The position numbers and the translations under genes were made by a program. A DNA stretch of 64,000 nucleotides, taken from the NCBI GenBank assembly GCA_035460165.1, contig DATHWW010000003.1, forward strand, positions 70,724-134,723, read 5' to 3'. Shown here one piece after another: positions 61,085 to 64,000 of this stretch (the first letter of the stretch is position 1; each line of letters opens with the position of its first letter). This DNA is from MM2 sp035460165 (GTDB lineage: Bacteria; Pseudomonadota; Gammaproteobacteria; Burkholderiales; Methylophilaceae). The notes beneath the pieces were generated by a model, which was given only the letters and a program-made list of their open reading frames with translations, was not told the origin of the DNA and ran no database searches.

Positions 61085-63153
61085 TGGCAGTGATGGCTGC
61101 ACCCCGGCTGGATCTGCGCGCGCTAGCCGCGCCGCTGCTCATCATCATGATCCTCGCCATGATGGTGTTGCCGCTTCCCACCTTCCTGCTCGACCTGCTG
61201 TTCACCTTCAATATCGCGCTGTCCATGATCGTCATCATGGTCAGTATGTACACGCTGAAGCCGCTCGACTTCGCATCCTTCCCCACCGTACTGCTGATGA
61301 CCACGCTATTGCGCCTGTCGTTGAATGTCGCTTCCAGCCGTGTGGTACTCCTTGAAGGTCACACCGGCCCGGATGCCGCGGGCAAGGTGATCGAGGCCTT
61401 CGGCCATTTCCTGGTCGGCGGCAACTACGCGGTCGGGATCGTGGTATTCATCATCCTGGTGATCATTAATTTCGTGGTGATCACCAAAGGTGCGGGCCGC
61501 ATCGCAGAAGTTAGCGCTCGCTTCACCTTGGATGCCATGCCCGGCAAGCAGATGGCGATCGACGCCGACCTCAACGCCGGCTTAATAGGCGAGGACGAAG
61601 CACGCCGCCGCCGCTCGGAAATCGCGCAGGAAGCCGAGTTCTACGGCTCGATGGACGGTGCCAGCAAGTTCGTGCGCGGCGACGCCGTCGCCGGCATCCT
61701 GATCATGCTGATCAACATCATCGGCGGGCTTGCGGTCGGCATCTTCATGCACGACCTTGACCTTGCTACCGCGGTCAACAACTACACCCTACTCACCATC
61801 GGCGACGGCCTGGTGGCACAAATCCCGGCACTGGTGATCTCCACCGCCGCCGGCATGGTCGTCACCCGCGTGGGCAAGGATGAAGACATCGGCCAGCAAA
61901 TGCTGGGGGAGATGTTCAATAACGCCAAGGTGCTTTACCTGACCGGCGGCGTGCTGGGCGTGCTCGGCCTGATCCCCGGCATGCCACATCTCGCCTTCCT
62001 GATCCTGGCGGCCATCCTGATTGGCACCGCCTACACCATGGAAAACCGTGCCCAGCTAGCCGTGGCGGAAGAGACGGTGGCCGCCGAAGCAGCTGCCGCG
62101 CCGGCGGAAATCCCCGAAGTCGGCTGGGACGACGTGGCACCGGTGGACGTGCTGGGACTGGAAGTCGGCTACCGCCTGATCCCGCTGGTCGACCGCGGCC
62201 AGGATGGCGAACTGCTGCGCCGCATTCGCGGCATCCGCAAGAAATTCGCGCAGGACATGGGCTTCCTCGTGCCGGCGGTGCATATCCGCGACAACCTCGA
62301 GTTACGCCCGAATGCCTACCGCATCGCCCTTAAGGGCGTCGAAATCGGCCAGGGCGAAGCCTTTGCCGGACAGTTTCTCGCCATCAATCCGGGGCGGGTT
62401 CTGGGTGAGCTCTCCGGCACGCCGACACAAGACCCCACGTTCGGCCTGCCGGCCGTGTGGGTGGGCGCAGAGATGCGAGAGCAAGCGCAAAGCTTCGGCT
62501 ATACCGTGGTCGATGCCTCAACCGTAGTGGCCACGCACTTGTCCAACATCATTCAGAGCCATGCCGCCGAACTGCTAGGCCGCGAGGAAACGCAGCAGCT
62601 GCTGGACCGCATCGGCAAAGAATCGCCCAAGCTGGTGGAGGATCTGGTGCCCAAGTCCTTGCCGCTCGGCACGTTGCAGAAAGTGCTGCAGAACCTGCTG
62701 CAGGAAGGCGTGCACATCCGCGACATGCGCACCATCATCGAAGTGCTCGCCGACCATGCCATGCGCACCCAGGACCCGGAACAGCTTTCCGCTATCGTCC
62801 GTACGTCACTCGGCCGCGCGATCACGCAATCGCTGTTCCCCGGTAACAGCGAGTTGCAGGTCATTGCCCTGGCGCCGCAACTGGAAAACATCCTGATGCA
62901 GGCTACCCAAACGCCAGGAGCGGAAGGCCCCGGACTGGAGCCCGGCCTCGCGGACCAACTGCTGCGCGGCGTCAGCAAGGCTGCGGAAAGCCAGGAGCAG
63001 ATGGGCATGCCTGCCGTACTGCTCGTCCCTGCCCCGATGCGTTCGTTGATGGCGCGCTTCCTGCGCCGCTCGGTCTCGCAACTGCACGTGCTGTCGCATT
63101 CCGAAGTCCCTGACGGACGCATGATCCGCGTCGTTGCCACGGTAGGCGGCTAA
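61084..63153 (+). CDS. flhA: Flagellar export gate protein FlhA
   Basis: A 689-residue protein with eight membrane segments in the N-terminal half and a large cytoplasmic domain from about residue 340. Standard motifs are visible: LRLSLNVASSRVVLLEGH near residue 75, the FHIPEP-loop region including ITKGAGRIAEVSARFTLDAMPGKQ near 135, and the late LPLGTLQKVLQNLLQEGV. It forms the ion-driven export gate. It starts within the flhB stop codon and its stop codon overlaps the flhF start by one base. Confidence 0.98.
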   Translation: MAVMAAPRLDLRALAAPLLIIMILAMMVLPLPTFLLDLLFTFNIALSMIVIMVSMYTLKPLDFASFPTVLLMTTLLRLSLNVASSRVVLLEGHTGPDAAGKVIEAFGHFLVGGNYAVGIVVFIILVIINFVVITKGAGRIAEVSARFTLDAMPGKQMAIDADLNAGLIGEDEARRRRSEIAQEAEFYGSMDGASKFVRGDAVAGILIMLINIIGGLAVGIFMHDLDLATAVNNYTLLTIGDGLVAQIPALVISTAAGMVVTRVGKDEDIGQQMLGEMFNNAKVLYLTGGVLGVLGLIPGMPHLAFLILAAILIGTAYTMENRAQLAVAEETVAAEAAAAPAEIPEVGWDDVAPVDVLGLEVGYRLIPLVDRGQDGELLRRIRGIRKKFAQDMGFLVPAVHIRDNLELRPNAYRIALKGVEIGQGEAFAGQFLAINPGRVLGELSGTPTQDPTFGLPAVWVGAEMREQAQSFGYTVVDASTVVATHLSNIIQSHAAELLGREETQQLLDRIGKESPKLVEDLVPKSLPLGTLQKVLQNLLQEGVHIRDMRTIIEVLADHAMRTQDPEQLSAIVRTSLGRAITQSLFPGNSELQVIALAPQLENILMQATQTPGAEGPGLEPGLADQLLRGVSKAAESQEQMGMPAVLLVPAPMRSLMARFLRRSVSQLHVLSHSEVPDGRMIRVVATVGG

Positions 63154-64000
63154 TGCAGATACGCAAGTTTTTCGGAGCCAATACCCGCGAGGTATTGCGT
63201 CAGGTGCGGGATGCCTTGGGAAGCAATGCACTGATCCTGTCCAACCGTCCGGTCGCGGGCGGCATCGAGATCATGGCCGTGGCAGAAGACGAAGCGCAAG
63301 CACTCGCTCACATCCATCCTGCGCCGGGAAGCCGCCCTGCCCCAGCGCCGCCGGCATTCAAGCCTGCGGCGCCATTGCCCACCCCCGTGGTTGCCGCGGC
63401 ACCCGAAGAAAAGCTGCCTGAAATACCTCCGCAGGAAGCGCGCCCTTCTCCGGCAGCGCGCAGCGCTCAACATGCCGAAATGTCTCAAGAGCTGAAGCGC
63501 ATGCGCAGCCTGCTGGAGTCGCAGCTGTCGGGCTTCGCCTGGGGCGAGCTGGCGCGGCGCGACCCGGTCAAGGCCGAGCTGATGCGTACCCTGCTGGGTG
63601 CCGGCTTCAGCCCGCAGCTGGCGCGCCAGCTGGTCGACGCGATGCCCAAGGGCGTGGATCACGACAAGGGCCTGAAGTGGCTGAAGGCGGCGCTGGCGCA
63701 TAACCTGCGCGTGGTCGAATCCGGTGCCGACTTCATCACCCGCGGCGGCGTCTATGCGCTGGTCGGCCCCACCGGTGTCGGCAAGACCACCACCGTCGCC
63801 AAGCTCGCGGCCCGTGCCGTGCTCAAATTCGGCGCCGAGCGGGTCGCGCTGATCACCACCGACAGCTACCGGATCGGCGCGCACGAACAACTGAAGATCT
63901 ACGGCCGCATCCTCAACGTGCCGGTGCACGCGGTGAAGGACGAGACCGAGCTGCAGCTGACGCTGGCCGACCTGACCCGCAGCCATCTGATCCTGATCGA
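63153..64000 (+). CDS. flhF: Flagellar biosynthesis GTPase FlhF (3' end outside window)
   Basis: The frame from the ATG at 63153 is open to the window edge (282 complete codons). It begins MQIRKFFGANTREVLRQVRD, the FlhF B domain, followed by a Pro/Ala-rich linker (about residues 55-105) and the N domain. The SRP-GTPase G domain has GPTGVGKTTTVAKLAARA near residue 207 and TTDSYRIGAHEQL near 235. FlhF positions the flagellum, often at the pole. In many flagellates flhG follows; that part is outside the window. Confidence 0.96.
   Translation, partial: MQIRKFFGANTREVLRQVRDALGSNALILSNRPVAGGIEIMAVAEDEAQALAHIHPAPGSRPAPAPPAFKPAAPLPTPVVAAAPEEKLPEIPPQEARPSPAARSAQHAEMSQELKRMRSLLESQLSGFAWGELARRDPVKAELMRTLLGAGFSPQLARQLVDAMPKGVDHDKGLKWLKAALAHNLRVVESGADFITRGGVYALVGPTGVGKTTTVAKLAARAVLKFGAERVALITTDSYRIGAHEQLKIYGRILNVPVHAVKDETELQLTLADLTRSHLILI

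Overview
The window reads as a contiguous chromosomal segment of a Gram-negative betaproteobacterium. Gene content and order (the mraZ-to-lpxC division and cell-wall cluster, a RsmI/LpoA/YraN/DiaA/BON block, DUF3579, trxA-rho) fit the Nitrosomonadales, perhaps the Gallionellaceae. That placement is an inference from gene content, not a computed phylogeny. Coding density is high, with many 1-11 nt overlaps between genes. No tRNA, rRNA operon, CRISPR array, prophage or transposase gene was found.

Layout. 1-2048: end of a PAS-PAS-GGDEF-EAL cyclic-di-GMP protein. 2095-5768: secA and an M23 endopeptidase, on the minus strand. 5849-7062: a DciA-like DUF721 protein and a TauE exporter. 7057-11199: a minus-strand run of a soluble lytic transglycosylase, an NDUFA9-like protein and cca. 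11200-12290: about 1.1 kb without a credible gene, holding an operator-like palindrome, a hairpin, a ~600-bp imperfect inverted repeat and a proteobacterial intergenic repeat. 12291-30780: the complete dcw cluster on the minus strand, in transcription order mraZ-rsmH-ftsL-ftsI-murE-murF-mraY-murD-ftsW-murG-murC-murB-ddl-ftsQ-ftsA-ftsZ-lpxC plus a small membrane protein. A recognisable MraZ operator and promoter precede it. 31156-35459: a Gfo/Idh/MocA oxidoreductase and a giant helical-rod/AsmA-like membrane protein. 35482-35769: a compact RNase P RNA. 35787-42469: an aminotransferase, pyrC, rsmI, and an envelope block (LpoA-like, YraN, DiaA-like, BON lipoprotein, DUF3579). 42497-46936: a TlpA-type thioredoxin, trxA, rho, rpmE and an ArnT/PMT-like glycosyltransferase.

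46938-59842 is the most distinctive part: a molybdenum/tungsten superlocus. A single-domain ModE-type regulator (55119-55460) sits between two gene sets. To its right, on the plus strand, are moaA-fdhD-mobA-mobB-moeA, for cofactor synthesis, nucleotide attachment, sulfuration and metal insertion. To its left, on the minus strand and preceded by a ModE-box-like site over a promoter, are a TiaS-like protein, an ECF-S-like membrane protein, a TonB-dependent receptor, an orphan TupA-type binding protein, an OprO/P-like porin and a TupABC tungstate transporter. Together these suggest an oxyanion uptake system with an energised outer-membrane step that feeds cofactor assembly. This is the best candidate for an undescribed system here.

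59942-64000: flhB, flhA and the start of flhF, entering a flagellar cluster that continues beyond the window. Functions are assigned from motifs and family knowledge only; no database search was run.
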